Source: Nitrospirota bacterium (GTDB lineage Bacteria; Nitrospirota_A; Leptospirillia; Leptospirillales; Leptospirillaceae). Taken from it: DNA of 17,618 nucleotides. Location of the stretch: contig DAIBSV010000021.1 of the NCBI GenBank assembly GCA_027415455.1, positions 1-17,618 on the forward strand, in the 5' to 3' direction. Each line of letters opens with the position of its first letter. Position 1 is the first letter of the stretch. The translations under genes were made by a program, and so were the position numbers. The notes beneath the pieces are model-generated. The model saw nothing but the letters and a program-made list of their open reading frames with translations. It searched no databases and was not told the origin of the DNA. Positions 1-5,985 of this stretch are shown here, piece by piece.

Positions 1-49
1 CAGCTTCCCAAGCTGAAGGTCGGGGGTTCGAATCCCCTATCCCGCTCCA
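1..49 (+). tRNA. tRNA-Gly (anticodon CCC), 3' part only
   Basis: The window opens inside the anticodon arm. Bases 1-4 and 12-15 form the visible part of the anticodon stem, and the seven-base loop TTCCCAA (5-11) puts the anticodon CCC at 7-9, which reads GGG glycine codons. A five-base variable loop (17-21), a T stem (22-26 with 34-38) around the loop TTCGAAT (27-33), the 3' acceptor strand ATCCCGC (39-45), discriminator T46 and an encoded CCA (47-49) follow. A U discriminator is typical of bacterial tRNA-Gly. The 5' acceptor strand and D arm lie outside the window. The neighbouring integrase remnant suggests the 3' end served as an attachment site. Confidence 0.93.
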
Positions 50-52
50 ATT

Positions 53-657
53 TCAGACTATCTTCAATACCGGTTGTGCCGTAATTGTGACGTGCTTCGA
101 GTTTTCCACAAACCGGGCGAGATGCTCCGGGGCCAGGTGAGCGTAGCGCTGGACCATCTTGAAGTCGGACCATCCCCCCAATTCCTGAAGGACATTCAGC
201 GGCGTCCCGGCCTGAACATGCCAGGAAGTCCAGGTGTGTCTCAGATCGTGTCACCGGAAATTGGAAATTCCTGACCTTCTCAGGGCGTTCTTCCAGTCTT
301 TCGTATTGATCTGCCGGATTGGTTCCCCTCGAATGTAAAGACCCTCCTTTCGTGTTTTCCTTTCTGCCATCCCGGGACCGAAAGCGCCTCCGAGTTGAGC
401 GGAACTCCGATCGCCTTTCCGACTATCGCTTGATCCGGGTGAATCCAGCACAACTTCCGGACCATGTCCACATGGGACCACTCGAGCTCCAGGATGTTCC
501 TCTGGCGGAGCCCCGTAGCGAGAGCGAACCCGGCCAGATCCTTCTGATGACCGGGAAGCTCCGACAGCAGTCGGGATGCCTCTTCGTGGGTCAGCCACCG
601 GATTCGTTTTAGCGGCTCTTTCTGCCGTTTGATGGGCTTTCCTGAGGATGGTCCGGA
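53..657 (-). pseudogene. Decayed tyrosine recombinase (phage-type integrase) beside the tRNA
   Basis: Read right to left, the fragment encodes the catalytic domain of a phage/ICE-type tyrosine recombinase. Visible motifs are the box I arginine in LATGLRQRNILELEW, a putative beta-strand lysine in GKAIGVPLN, the HxxR box in HDLRHTW (codons 230-250), GGWSD, and the tyrosine nucleophile in [12 protein letters not shown] (Tyr codon 143-145). It is broken. The reading frame changes at roughly 318-345, between the segments HERRVFTFEG and GEPIRQINTKDW. A TGA at 251-253 stands where this family normally has a tryptophan just before HDLRH. The open frame ends at a TGA at 658-660, so the arm-binding and core-binding N-terminal domains are absent. 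The gene converges on tRNA-Gly and its stop (53-55) is 3 bases past the CCA, the usual arrangement for an element integrated at a tRNA 3' end. A sequencing error could explain one lesion but hardly all three. Confidence 0.85.
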
Positions 658-1077
658 TCATTTCCTTGACAATGGAGGAGGGATGTTTGATGAACGAGAC
701 ACCGACGATTGTCAAAGTTACGGTGCCCGGAGAGGCTGCTCTGGTTGAAAAGTCACCTGTCCACAGTCTTCCTTCTGGTAGGGTTCCTTTACAACGGGGG
801 ACTGTAGTCGACTGGATGGGGATCTTGGCCCCCCACCCCTGGGCGCATCATCCGGATCTCAGGGAAAACGGGACCTGCGAACCTGGCTTCGGAGGCGAGG
901 ATCGTTTTGTGGAATGGGGAGGCTGTCTGCCAGACTTCCCGACAAGGGCCGACAAGAATCTTCATGATTCAGGCTATTGGCCTGACTTCGGGTGCCATTG
1001 GTCTCATGGCCCCGCCCCGGCACCCGGGGGAGGTATGCCGGGGATGGACATCCAAGACGGGAAGGGGTGGGACCGAC
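658..1077. other. Intergenic stretch with no recognisable gene
   Basis: About 420 bp lie between the integrase remnant and the PAS gene. Two overlapping plus-strand open frames (648-1154 and 907-1233) run through it and into the antisense of the PAS gene. Their products are rich in Gly, Pro and Trp, show no motif I recognise, and neither has a convincing ribosome-binding site. On the minus strand I read all three frames across the right half (about 850-1070); they are broken by stops and show no integrase N-terminal domain. It is probably degraded mobile-element sequence or non-coding DNA. Confidence 0.45.
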
Positions 1078-1647
1078 CTAACGGGCCCGACGTCTTGGAG
1101 CGGAGGGGAACGGGTCTGGCAACCCGGCACGCAGGGCGGTCCGGTGGAACGTGACCGCGACCCCTTCGATCTCGCCGGTTCCGGAAAGGATGGGAGTGGC
1201 GGAACCCGTTACGGAAAGGATCTCGCCGTGTGACAGCGATAGCCCCGTTCCCGGAGGAAAGGGAATCTTTTCCTTTTCGTTGAGGGCTTCGACAACCGGG
1301 CCAGGAACCAGGTGGTTTCCGTGGGCGTCAACCAGAAGAACCGAACGGTCGAAGGGCTTCTTCCGGATCGAGGCCAGGGACTTCCCGAGAAGGGTGCAGG
1401 AAAGCGCGTTTCCAAAGAGAATGCGTCCCCTGGGATCTGTGATGATCATGGCCTCACCCAAGACGTCGAGCACATCCCTGTAAAGACGTTCTTCCGGCGG
1501 GACGCTCCCGGCCGACAAGCCGGCTTTTTTCGTAGCGGGGGATCTTTTCGGACCGACTGGGGGGAGGTCCCTTGTCCGGGCTCCGGAGGATGGATTCCAG
1601 TCGAGCAAAGCGCCCACTTCTTCCGGAGTCAATATCCTTTTCTTCAT
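1078..1647 (-). CDS. Small PAS-domain protein with a FliM-like N-terminal peptide
   Basis: A 189-residue soluble protein. Residues about 57-170 look like one PAS sensor domain: an amphipathic start (ERLYRDVLDVLGEAMIITD), then RGRILFGNALSCTLLG, a helical region, and closing strands (EILSVTGSATPIL, GEIEGVAVTFHR). No kinase, GGDEF, EAL or HTH output domain is attached, so it probably acts through a partner. Residues 5-15 (ILTPEEVGALL) resemble the LSQEEIDALL peptide at the N-terminus of FliM/FliY that binds phosphorylated CheY. A linker rich in Pro, Ser and Lys (about 18-50) separates the two parts. I chose the ATG at 1645-1647, which has GGGG about 6 bases upstream; an in-frame TTG four codons earlier is the alternative. 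The C-terminus is basic (PRRRAR). The ligand is unknown. The PAS assignment is fairly secure; the role is not. Confidence 0.75.
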   Translation of the reverse strand: MKKRILTPEEVGALLDWNPSSGARTRDLPPVGPKRSPATKKAGLSAGSVPPEERLYRDVLDVLGEAMIITDPRGRILFGNALSCTLLGKSLASIRKKPFDRSVLLVDAHGNHLVPGPVVEALNEKEKIPFPPGTGLSLSHGEILSVTGSATPILSGTGEIEGVAVTFHRTALRAGLPDPFPSAPRRRAR

Positions 1648-1754
1648 GGCGTACCCCAAGGGTAATATTCGGTCAGTTGAGCCGGGGACATTTTCTTTCT
1701 ACGGCCTTCATTATCAATCCAAACTCCTCCTCAGGAAAATGATTGCCATCACCG

Positions 1755-1780
1755 TTTCGGGTGACTCAGGTCACACGAAA
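1755..1780. promoter_or_regulatory. Inverted repeat resembling a CRP/FNR-family operator
   Basis: The arms TTTCGGGTGAC and GTCACACGAAA match as reverse complements at 10 of 11 positions around the centre TCAG. The core GGTGA-N6-TCACA (1760-1775) matches the CRP/FNR consensus TGTGA-N6-TCACA at 9 of 10 positions. It lies about 120 bp upstream of the PAS gene and downstream of the 290-residue protein gene, so the PAS gene is the likely target. No CRP/FNR gene lies in the window. Confidence 0.45.
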
Positions 1781-1873
1781 CACCTCATTTCCACCCGCCC
1801 CGATTTCTGAATTCCCCAGTTGCCAAAGGAGAAAATGATAATCTGCACTTTTCTGAAAGATACACCCGGGATT

Positions 1874-1907
1874 CTCACACGCAAGACGGGAGACGGGCTT
1901 GTGTGAG
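1874..1907 (-). terminator. Possible terminator hairpin after the degenerate GGDEF gene
   Basis: CTCACAC and GTGTGAG form a 7-bp outer stem, extended by AAG/CTT across a two-base bulge. It starts 57 bases past the stop of the leftward gene ending at 1964. There is no T-tract on either side, so it is at best an atypical terminator or a structured 3' end. The loop contains the tandem GACGGGaGACGGG. Confidence 0.25.
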
Positions 1908-1963
1908 GTCGTGGCGGAATAAATGAAGGGAAGACAAGTTCGATATGGAGGCGTGGGAATTCG

Positions 1964-2836
1964 TCAGCGGCCCGAGGCGATGAGCCCCAGCCGCCGGAAG
2001 GTTCCGGAAAGAGAGTGTCGGGGTTCGGGAACGCCGCGTCCTTCGGGCCTCAGGTGATGGATGGCGACGTCCCGGAAGCGTCCCTCCACGCAATAACCGT
2101 AGCGGAGTTCCCCCGAAAGCCGCCAGTCGACCTCCACGGCATCGGAAAGCGCCAAGTCGAGACGGCTCCGGATACCGTCGGAGCTTCCCCGGATGCAAAG
2201 GGCCACGGCCCCGGAGTCTCCGACCCCCACGGCGTCTCCTTCGCGGACCAGGGCCCGCAAAAGGTCGGCGTGGGCGTCGGCCATCTCGAGCCGGTCCGGC
2301 TGGAGGGAGAGCATCCCGAACCCCTCTCCCGCGTCGGACATGTGGGCGGCCAGGGTCATGAGGGAGTCTTTCCGGATGATGGGGCCGTCCGTCTCGATTT
2401 CGGGGATGAGTCCCAGACGGACCATTCGCGCACCGGTGCGACCGGCATAGTCCCCGATCCAGCGCGCCCACGAGCTTCTGACGTAGCGGGTCCAGTATTC
2501 CATGCGGGGCAGGGGGACCCCAACCCACCCCAGGAGATGGACGCCGAAGATGACGGGGAGAAGGCACTCCCGCGTCCAGGGTCGGTCTTCGTGCCGGACG
2601 ATGAAAAGACGGCGCCCCTTGAGTCCCAGTTCGTTCCCCCAGGAGAGGGAGGAGGACATCTCCTCCGTGCGATGGCGAAGGACATGGCCGGTTCGGGTGG
2701 CCTCGAACCGGACCTGACGGTATCCTCCCATGCCGTCCGGCATGACGAGACGCACATGGCCCATCGTCGAGGGAAGGGTCGACATCAACTGGAGCGCCAA
2801 CGAATCCTGGTCCTTCTGATCGAACGCTGGTTTCAT
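1964..2836 (-). CDS. Uncharacterised protein with a probable degenerate GGDEF domain
   Basis: A 290-residue protein that I do not recognise as a named family. Residues about 155-255 follow the pattern of a GGDEF domain: an N-terminal helix (RKDSLMTLAAHMSDAG), a strand and turn (GFGMLSLQPDRLEMAD), a helix (AHADLLRALVREGDAVGVG), and a strand at the usual signature position. There the sequence is GDSGAVALCI instead of GGDEF, so diguanylate cyclase activity is not expected and a binding or regulatory role is more likely. The N-terminal 150 residues contain a hydrophobic stretch (92-109, CLLPVIFGVHLLGWVGVP) that could be one membrane segment or a buried strand. The ATG at 2834-2836 has GGAGAAGA about 5 bases upstream. 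A promoter candidate with a leader of about 130 nt lies at 2975-3002. The fold call is inferred from pattern only. Confidence 0.6.
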   Translation of the reverse strand: MKPAFDQKDQDSLALQLMSTLPSTMGHVRLVMPDGMGGYRQVRFEATRTGHVLRHRTEEMSSSLSWGNELGLKGRRLFIVRHEDRPWTRECLLPVIFGVHLLGWVGVPLPRMEYWTRYVRSSWARWIGDYAGRTGARMVRLGLIPEIETDGPIIRKDSLMTLAAHMSDAGEGFGMLSLQPDRLEMADAHADLLRALVREGDAVGVGDSGAVALCIRGSSDGIRSRLDLALSDAVEVDWRLSGELRYGYCVEGRFRDVAIHHLRPEGRGVPEPRHSLSGTFRRLGLIASGR

Positions 2837-2948
2837 TTTCTCTTCTCCGGCATGGATTTTACTGGGTCCGGATGCTTTTCTGCGGATGGGGGGCTCCCTG
2901 ACGGCGTGTTTTCGTCCTGGTTCGTCCGGCCCTTCCCGGTTCCCGAGA

Positions 2949-2967
2949 GAAAAAGTTTCACTTTTTC
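2949..2967 (-). repeat. Perfect 8-bp inverted repeat at a likely transcript 5' end
   Basis: GAAAAAGT (2949-2956) and ACTTTTTC (2960-2967) pair perfectly around the 3-base loop TTC. The repeat starts 7 bases downstream of the -10 candidate at 2975-2980, so the leftward transcript would begin at about its first base. It could be an operator or a 5' stem-loop. It could also be a weak terminator for anything transcribed from upstream, because T-runs are present on both strands. Confidence 0.5.
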
Positions 2968-2974
2968 GACTGTC

Positions 2975-3002
2975 AGTATAGCAGACCCTTTTTCATCGCC
3001 AA
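2975..3002 (-). promoter_or_regulatory. Sigma70-like promoter with extended -10 for the 1964-2836 gene
   Basis: On the minus strand, TTGGCG (2997-3002), a 16-base spacer and TATACT (2975-2980). The spacer ends in TGC, giving an extended -10 (TGCTATACT). The predicted start is near 2968, leaving a leader of about 130 nt. Confidence 0.55.
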
Positions 3003-3291
3003 ATACCGCGGGCCGGGTCGACGGGACGCCCGGGATTTTCAAGGCAACCGTGATTCGATCGAAGGGGCGGGTGACGGCTTGCGGGAGGCCCCCCTTTTGA
3101 AAGGGTTAGGGGAGGGCGTCATTCCGGAATGTCGTTGATCGAGCAGGATACGGAAGTCGAATGAGAGTCTCTCGCCTCTTTCGGAAAGGGGCGCACCTTC
3201 GAAATCTTCGGCCGGCGTAAGCGGAGCGCCGCTTTCCGTAAGAGGACGGGATTCGCAGTCAAGGGAGCGAAAGAATCCGGAGCGGCTGCTA

Positions 3292-3510
3292 TTACTCTTG
3301 TCCGGATTCCTGTGGAGCCGAGCGATAGACATTCAGGACCCTGTCCATGATCGCGGCCGTCTCCCTGGCTTCGTCCACTGATTTCCGGATGACGGACTGG
3401 GGGGCTCCGGCGTGGCGGACAAAGTAGAGAGAGTCGTCACCGCCTTGCTCTTTCAAATCCATCACCTCGTACTCTCCCGACTCTTCGATCTTCTTCATTT
3501 CGTGGCCCAT
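3292..3510 (-). CDS. Small hypothetical protein, 72 residues
   Basis: A 72-residue, highly charged, probably cytoplasmic protein with no signal peptide or membrane segment and no family that I recognise. The first half (KKIEESGEYEVMDLKEQGGDD, then SLYFVRHAG) could be a small beta unit and the second half (IRKSVDEARETAAIMDRVLNVY) a single amphipathic helix. Support for a real gene is the strong GGAGG five bases before the ATG at 3508-3510, a promoter with a perfect TTGACA -35 upstream (3613-3640), and clean codon use. A dyad near the start of its transcript suggests regulation. It lies upstream of the degenerate GGDEF gene but is separated from it by 455 bp and another promoter, so the two are probably not one operon. 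Confidence 0.65.
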   Translation of the reverse strand: MGHEMKKIEESGEYEVMDLKEQGGDDSLYFVRHAGAPQSVIRKSVDEARETAAIMDRVLNVYRSAPQESGQE

Positions 3511-3590
3511 GGCACCCTCCGGGTCGAACGATTTATGACCGACGCGACATCCCGGGGGGTATTGTCCAGTTCCCGGGGATTGAGATAAGA

Positions 3591-3609
3591 AATATTCATC
3601 ATGAATTTT
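3591..3609. promoter_or_regulatory. Operator-like dyad at the start of the small-protein transcript
   Basis: ATTCAT-C-ATGAAT (3594-3606) is a perfect 6-1-6 palindrome. Adding flanks gives 9-1-9 with one mismatch (3591-3609). It overlaps the expected start site of the leftward promoter at 3613-3640, a usual repressor position. Confidence 0.4.
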
Positions 3610-3612
3610 GTA

Positions 3613-3640
3613 ACCCTATCACGATATCGAGCTTTGTCAA
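3613..3640 (-). promoter_or_regulatory. Promoter for the 72-residue protein gene
   Basis: On the minus strand, consensus TTGACA (3635-3640), a 16-base spacer and TAGGGT (3613-3618). The -10 is poor but the -35 is perfect. The spacer contains the palindrome CGATATCG (3622-3629). The leader to the ATG is about 95 nt. Confidence 0.45.
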
Positions 3641-3776
3641 CAACGGAGAAGATATCGATGATCGGGGCGCGTATGGACAAGGAGCAAGGACGCAGGGTAT
3701 TCTTTTGGGATGCTTTTCGTGGCTGAAAATGAATGCCGCGATGGGTCATCATTCGAACCTATCTGATCGGGTCCCT

Positions 3777-4679
3777 GTGAAACAGGCATTCTGGGCGATT
3801 CTCGCGACACTTCTCTTTTCTCTCTCGACCCCCTTCACCAAGATCTTCGCCGACCGCTACCCCCCGATCTTCCTGTCCGCCCTTCTTTATGCGGGATCGG
3901 TCTTCGGAGCCGCCGTGGGGATCCTTCCCGCGCTTGGCTTGAGGCCCCAAATCCCGGGGGCCTTTCTCGGAAAAGGAGGCCTCTCCCGAACAGTCCGGTG
4001 GGCTCTGGCGGGGTCCATCCTGATCGGCGGGGTGGCCGCGCCGGTTCTTCTCGTCGTGGGCCTCGCCGGGGCCCAGGCCTCCCAGGGCAGTCTTCTGATG
4101 AACGCCGAGGGGATTTTCACCGTCCTGATCGCGGGACTTTTCTTCCGGGAGCCTCTGAACGCGCGGCTAATCTCGGGAACCCTTCTGGGAGGGGCGGGGT
4201 GCGCGCTCCTTTCCTGGAAGGGAACCGGTCCGGCGGGCCTCTGGGCTCTTCCCTTCCTGGGGGCGGCCCTTCTGTGGGCCCTGGACTCGAACATCCTCCG
4301 GTATCTGTCGGAGGTGAACCCCCTGGTGCTGACTGTCTGGAAGGGGGCCGGATCCGCGCTCCTGCTCTTTTTCCTGGCCCTCGCCACTGAAAAGTTCCCG
4401 GAGCCCTCCCCGGAACTTCTGGCCGTGCTTCTGACGGGAGCGATCGGGTACGGGGCGAGCCTGGTCTTTTTCATCCGCTCGATCGGCCGGATCGGGGTCT
4501 CCCGGACGGGGGCCTGGTTCTCGTTTTCCCCGTTTATGGGGGCGATTCTCTCGCTGGTCTTCCTTCGGGAGCCGGTTCCTGCGATCTTTCCGGTCGCTTT
4601 CGGGATTCTGCTGGTCGCCGCGATGCTTCTTCAGGAGCCTTCAAGAGACCCGGGAACAGAACAGATGGGGAAGAATTGA
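3777..4679 (+). CDS. EamA/DMT-family transporter
   Basis: An integral inner-membrane protein of 300 residues, very rich in Leu, Gly, Ala and Phe, with about ten hydrophobic segments arranged as two EamA (drug/metabolite transporter) repeats. The first repeat begins QAFWAILATLLFSLSTPFTK, a typical EamA opening, and ends near FFREPLNARLISGTLLGG. The second ends with FLREPVPAIFPVAFGILLVA. The recurring FxREP motif at the end of each repeat is characteristic. Substrate cannot be told from sequence; the family exports amino acids, metabolites or drugs. The start is uncertain. The frame is open from an ATG at 3705, but no ATG there has a ribosome-binding site and the extra 24 residues are hydrophilic, so I prefer the GTG at 3777 (VKQAFW), which matches where family members begin. 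It is convergent with the pirin gene, only 13 bases away. Confidence 0.85.
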   Translation: MKQAFWAILATLLFSLSTPFTKIFADRYPPIFLSALLYAGSVFGAAVGILPALGLRPQIPGAFLGKGGLSRTVRWALAGSILIGGVAAPVLLVVGLAGAQASQGSLLMNAEGIFTVLIAGLFFREPLNARLISGTLLGGAGCALLSWKGTGPAGLWALPFLGAALLWALDSNILRYLSEVNPLVLTVWKGAGSALLLFFLALATEKFPEPSPELLAVLLTGAIGYGASLVFFIRSIGRIGVSRTGAWFSFSPFMGAILSLVFLREPVPAIFPVAFGILLVAAMLLQEPSRDPGTEQMGKN

Positions 4680-4692
4680 CGGGGGGAAGTTG

Positions 4693-5538
4693 TCAGGGAA
4701 AACGGTTGTTCCGGTAGTCGTCGATGGCCTGTTCGATCTCCTCCCGGGTGTTCATGACGAAGGGCCCGTAGGCCGCGACGGGCTCCCCGATCGGCCGCCC
4801 CGTGACGAGGATCAGACGGGAAGGGCGGTCGCCTCCGGAAAGAACCAGACCATCGGGGGCGGGAAGGGAAGGGGTTGCGAGGACGGCCAGTGTATCCGGA
4901 GGAACCTCCGTTCCTCCTGCCCGGATAGCGCCGTCGATAGGGTAGAGGAAGGCGCTCCGTCCGGAGAGAAGACCTCCCGGAAGTGTCAGGGTCCCTTCGG
5001 GAGAGAGGAGAATGTCGGCGTAAAGAATGTGGGTCAGGGGATCGGTGAGGGCCCCCTCGTGGCCCGCCCAGCTGCCGGCCAGGAGGCGGATCTCCGCCTT
5101 GCCCTCCCGCAGGAGGGGGATCCGGGAGGGGAGGATTTCCCGGTATTCCGGGTCGGTCATCTTTTCCCGGGCGGGAAGATTGATCCAGAGCTGGAAGCCG
5201 CTCATGCGCCCCTCGGTCTGCTGCGGCATCTCGGAATGGATGACCCCCCGGGCGGCCTTCATCCACTGGGCCCCTCCGGAAACGAGATCCCCCGAGTGTC
5301 CCATGCTGTCCCGGTGAAGCATGTGGCCTTCGAGAAGATAGGTGAAGGTCACGAAGCCCCGGTGGGGATGGTCGGGGAAGCCCGCGATGTAGTCTCCGGG
5401 CCGCGTGCTGTTGAAGTGATCCAGCATCAGAAAGGGATCGAGGCTCCTGAGGGCCGGGGTGCCGATGGTCCGGTGGACCGTGACCCCGGCCCCTTCGGAG
5501 AGAAGCTGCGCCGGGATGAGACGCAGGGAAAGGCTCAT
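4693..5538 (-). CDS. Pirin family protein
   Basis: A 281-residue bicupin of the pirin family (usual length about 230-300). The N-terminal cupin carries the signature FPDHPHRGFVTFTYLLEG and the metal ligands expected for iron-binding pirins: His57, His59, His101 and Glu103 (HSEMP). The C-terminal pirin domain ends with AAYGPFVMNTREEI. Pirins are cytoplasmic metal-binding proteins; some oxidise quercetin and others modulate transcription or redox enzymes, so the exact role is open. The chosen ATG (5536-5538) overlaps the stop of the preceding 68-residue gene as ATGA and has AAGGGGG just upstream; the open frame extends further upstream only as a shadow inside that gene. It is the last gene of a three-gene translationally coupled group, so it is probably expressed with the two small paralogs. 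Confidence 0.9.
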   Translation of the reverse strand: MSLSLRLIPAQLLSEGAGVTVHRTIGTPALRSLDPFLMLDHFNSTRPGDYIAGFPDHPHRGFVTFTYLLEGHMLHRDSMGHSGDLVSGGAQWMKAARGVIHSEMPQQTEGRMSGFQLWINLPAREKMTDPEYREILPSRIPLLREGKAEIRLLAGSWAGHEGALTDPLTHILYADILLSPEGTLTLPGGLLSGRSAFLYPIDGAIRAGGTEVPPDTLAVLATPSLPAPDGLVLSGGDRPSRLILVTGRPIGEPVAAYGPFVMNTREEIEQAIDDYRNNRFP

Positions 5539-5741
5539 GCGCCCCCTTCGACCTCCATGTTCTGGGACTCCGCCTCTCCCAGAGCCTCGAGAAGGATCTG
5601 GTAGGTCCGGGTATCTATCTTGTTTTCGGTCCAGGCCCGGTCGAGTTTTTCCATGAGGGTCTCCCACATGGGGCTCGAGACGGGTTCTTCGTCGAGATTC
5701 GCTGCGATATTCTTCGGGGCCTTCCTGTTCGGTCCGCTCAT
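5535..5741 (-). CDS. Small acidic protein, second tandem paralog (68 residues)
   Basis: A 68-residue acidic, probably helical cytoplasmic protein without Cys, signal peptide or membrane segment. From residue 16 on it aligns with the upstream 70-residue protein: EEPVSS, then LDRAWTEN, then YQ-LL-AL-EAE, with about 36 of 52 positions identical. The pattern suggests two helices joined by a short turn (IDTRTYQ). I do not recognise a named family. The ATG (5739-5741) overlaps the stop of the upstream paralog as ATGA, and its own stop overlaps the pirin start the same way, so the three genes are translationally coupled. At the DNA level, bases 5621-5645 are identical to 5821-5845, showing a duplication with a 200-bp period. 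Confidence 0.8.
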   Translation of the reverse strand: MSGPNRKAPKNIAANLDEEPVSSPMWETLMEKLDRAWTENKIDTRTYQILLEALGEAESQNMEVEGGA

Positions 5742-5950
5742 GCTCCCTCCACGTTGGTATTTTTTGCTTCCGCCTCGTTCAGCGCGTCCAGGAGAACCTG
5801 GTAGCTTCTCGCATCGATCCTGTTTTCGGTCCAGGCCCGGTCGAGCCGTTCCATGAGCTCTTCCCATCGGGCGCTTGAAACCGGCTCCTCCTCGAGATCG
5901 TCGGCGGTTGGCTTGGGTACGGGATGTCCTTTCGGCTGCTTCGCGCTCAT
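5738..5950 (-). CDS. Small acidic protein, first tandem paralog (70 residues)
   Basis: A 70-residue acidic protein, paralogous to the following 68-residue protein. It has a variable, basic, proline-containing N-terminus (residues 2-14), then a conserved core: EEEPVSSARWEELMERL, DRAWTENRID and YQVLLDALNEAEAKN. It is probably a two-helix protein. The function is unknown. The ATG (5948-5950) has a strong AGGAGG five bases upstream, unlike its coupled follower, so it is the ribosome entry point of the group. A promoter candidate and a 12-bp palindrome lie just upstream (5974-6014). The flavoprotein gene ends 71 bases upstream on the same strand, so read-through from it is also possible. Confidence 0.8.
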   Translation of the reverse strand: MSAKQPKGHPVPKPTADDLEEEPVSSARWEELMERLDRAWTENRIDARSYQVLLDALNEAEAKNTNVEGA

Positions 5951-5973
5951 GGGATCCTCCTGGGTTTGGGGTC

Positions 5974-5985
5974 GAGAGTTCTCTC
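5974..5985. promoter_or_regulatory. 12-bp palindrome at the expected transcription start
   Basis: GAGAGTTCTCTC is a perfect palindrome immediately downstream of the -10 candidate at 5986-5991 and upstream of the AGGAGG of the first small paralog. Its position suits a repressor operator, though it is short enough to be chance. Confidence 0.3.

Larger units (their letters stand above)
1648..1963. other. Intergenic region with a CRP/FNR-like dyad and a hairpin
   Basis: This 316-bp gap between two minus-strand genes has no coding potential that I can see. It holds an 11-bp-arm dyad at 1755-1780 and a hairpin at 1874-1907, listed separately. It presumably contains the promoter of the PAS gene, but I cannot pick a convincing -35/-10 pair; the sequence TTGATAAT on the minus strand near 1710 is only a weak -10 candidate. 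Confidence 0.5.
2837..3291. other. Intergenic region with promoter and inverted repeats, no gene
   Basis: This 455-bp gap between minus-strand genes holds a promoter candidate (2975-3002), a perfect hairpin at its expected start site (2949-2967) and three short inverted repeats: CCCTTTtgAAAGGG (3092-3105), CATTCCGGAATG (3120-3131) and AAGCGGagcgCCGCTT (3219-3234). Short open frames on the minus strand (2833-3042, 3039-3332) lack ribosome-binding sites and recognisable products. Confidence 0.5.

Noticed and set aside
2837..2967. c-di-GMP riboswitch in the leader of the degenerate GGDEF gene
   Set aside because: I looked for the GEMM core and tetraloop-receptor pattern and did not find it.
2833..3042. 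69-codon minus-strand frame that overlaps the next start as ATGA
   Set aside because: It would start at a TTG without a ribosome-binding site, and a good promoter and hairpin lie inside it. The ATGA overlap appears accidental.
2015..3100. Long plus-strand open frame (361 codons)
   Set aside because: Antisense of the degenerate GGDEF gene. The product is low-complexity and has no ribosome-binding site; the minus strand has a good start and coherent protein.
5539..5667. Upstream extension of the pirin frame by 43 codons
   Set aside because: It overlaps the 68-residue paralog in another frame, and the pirin fold begins at the ATG at 5536-5538, which has its own ribosome-binding site.
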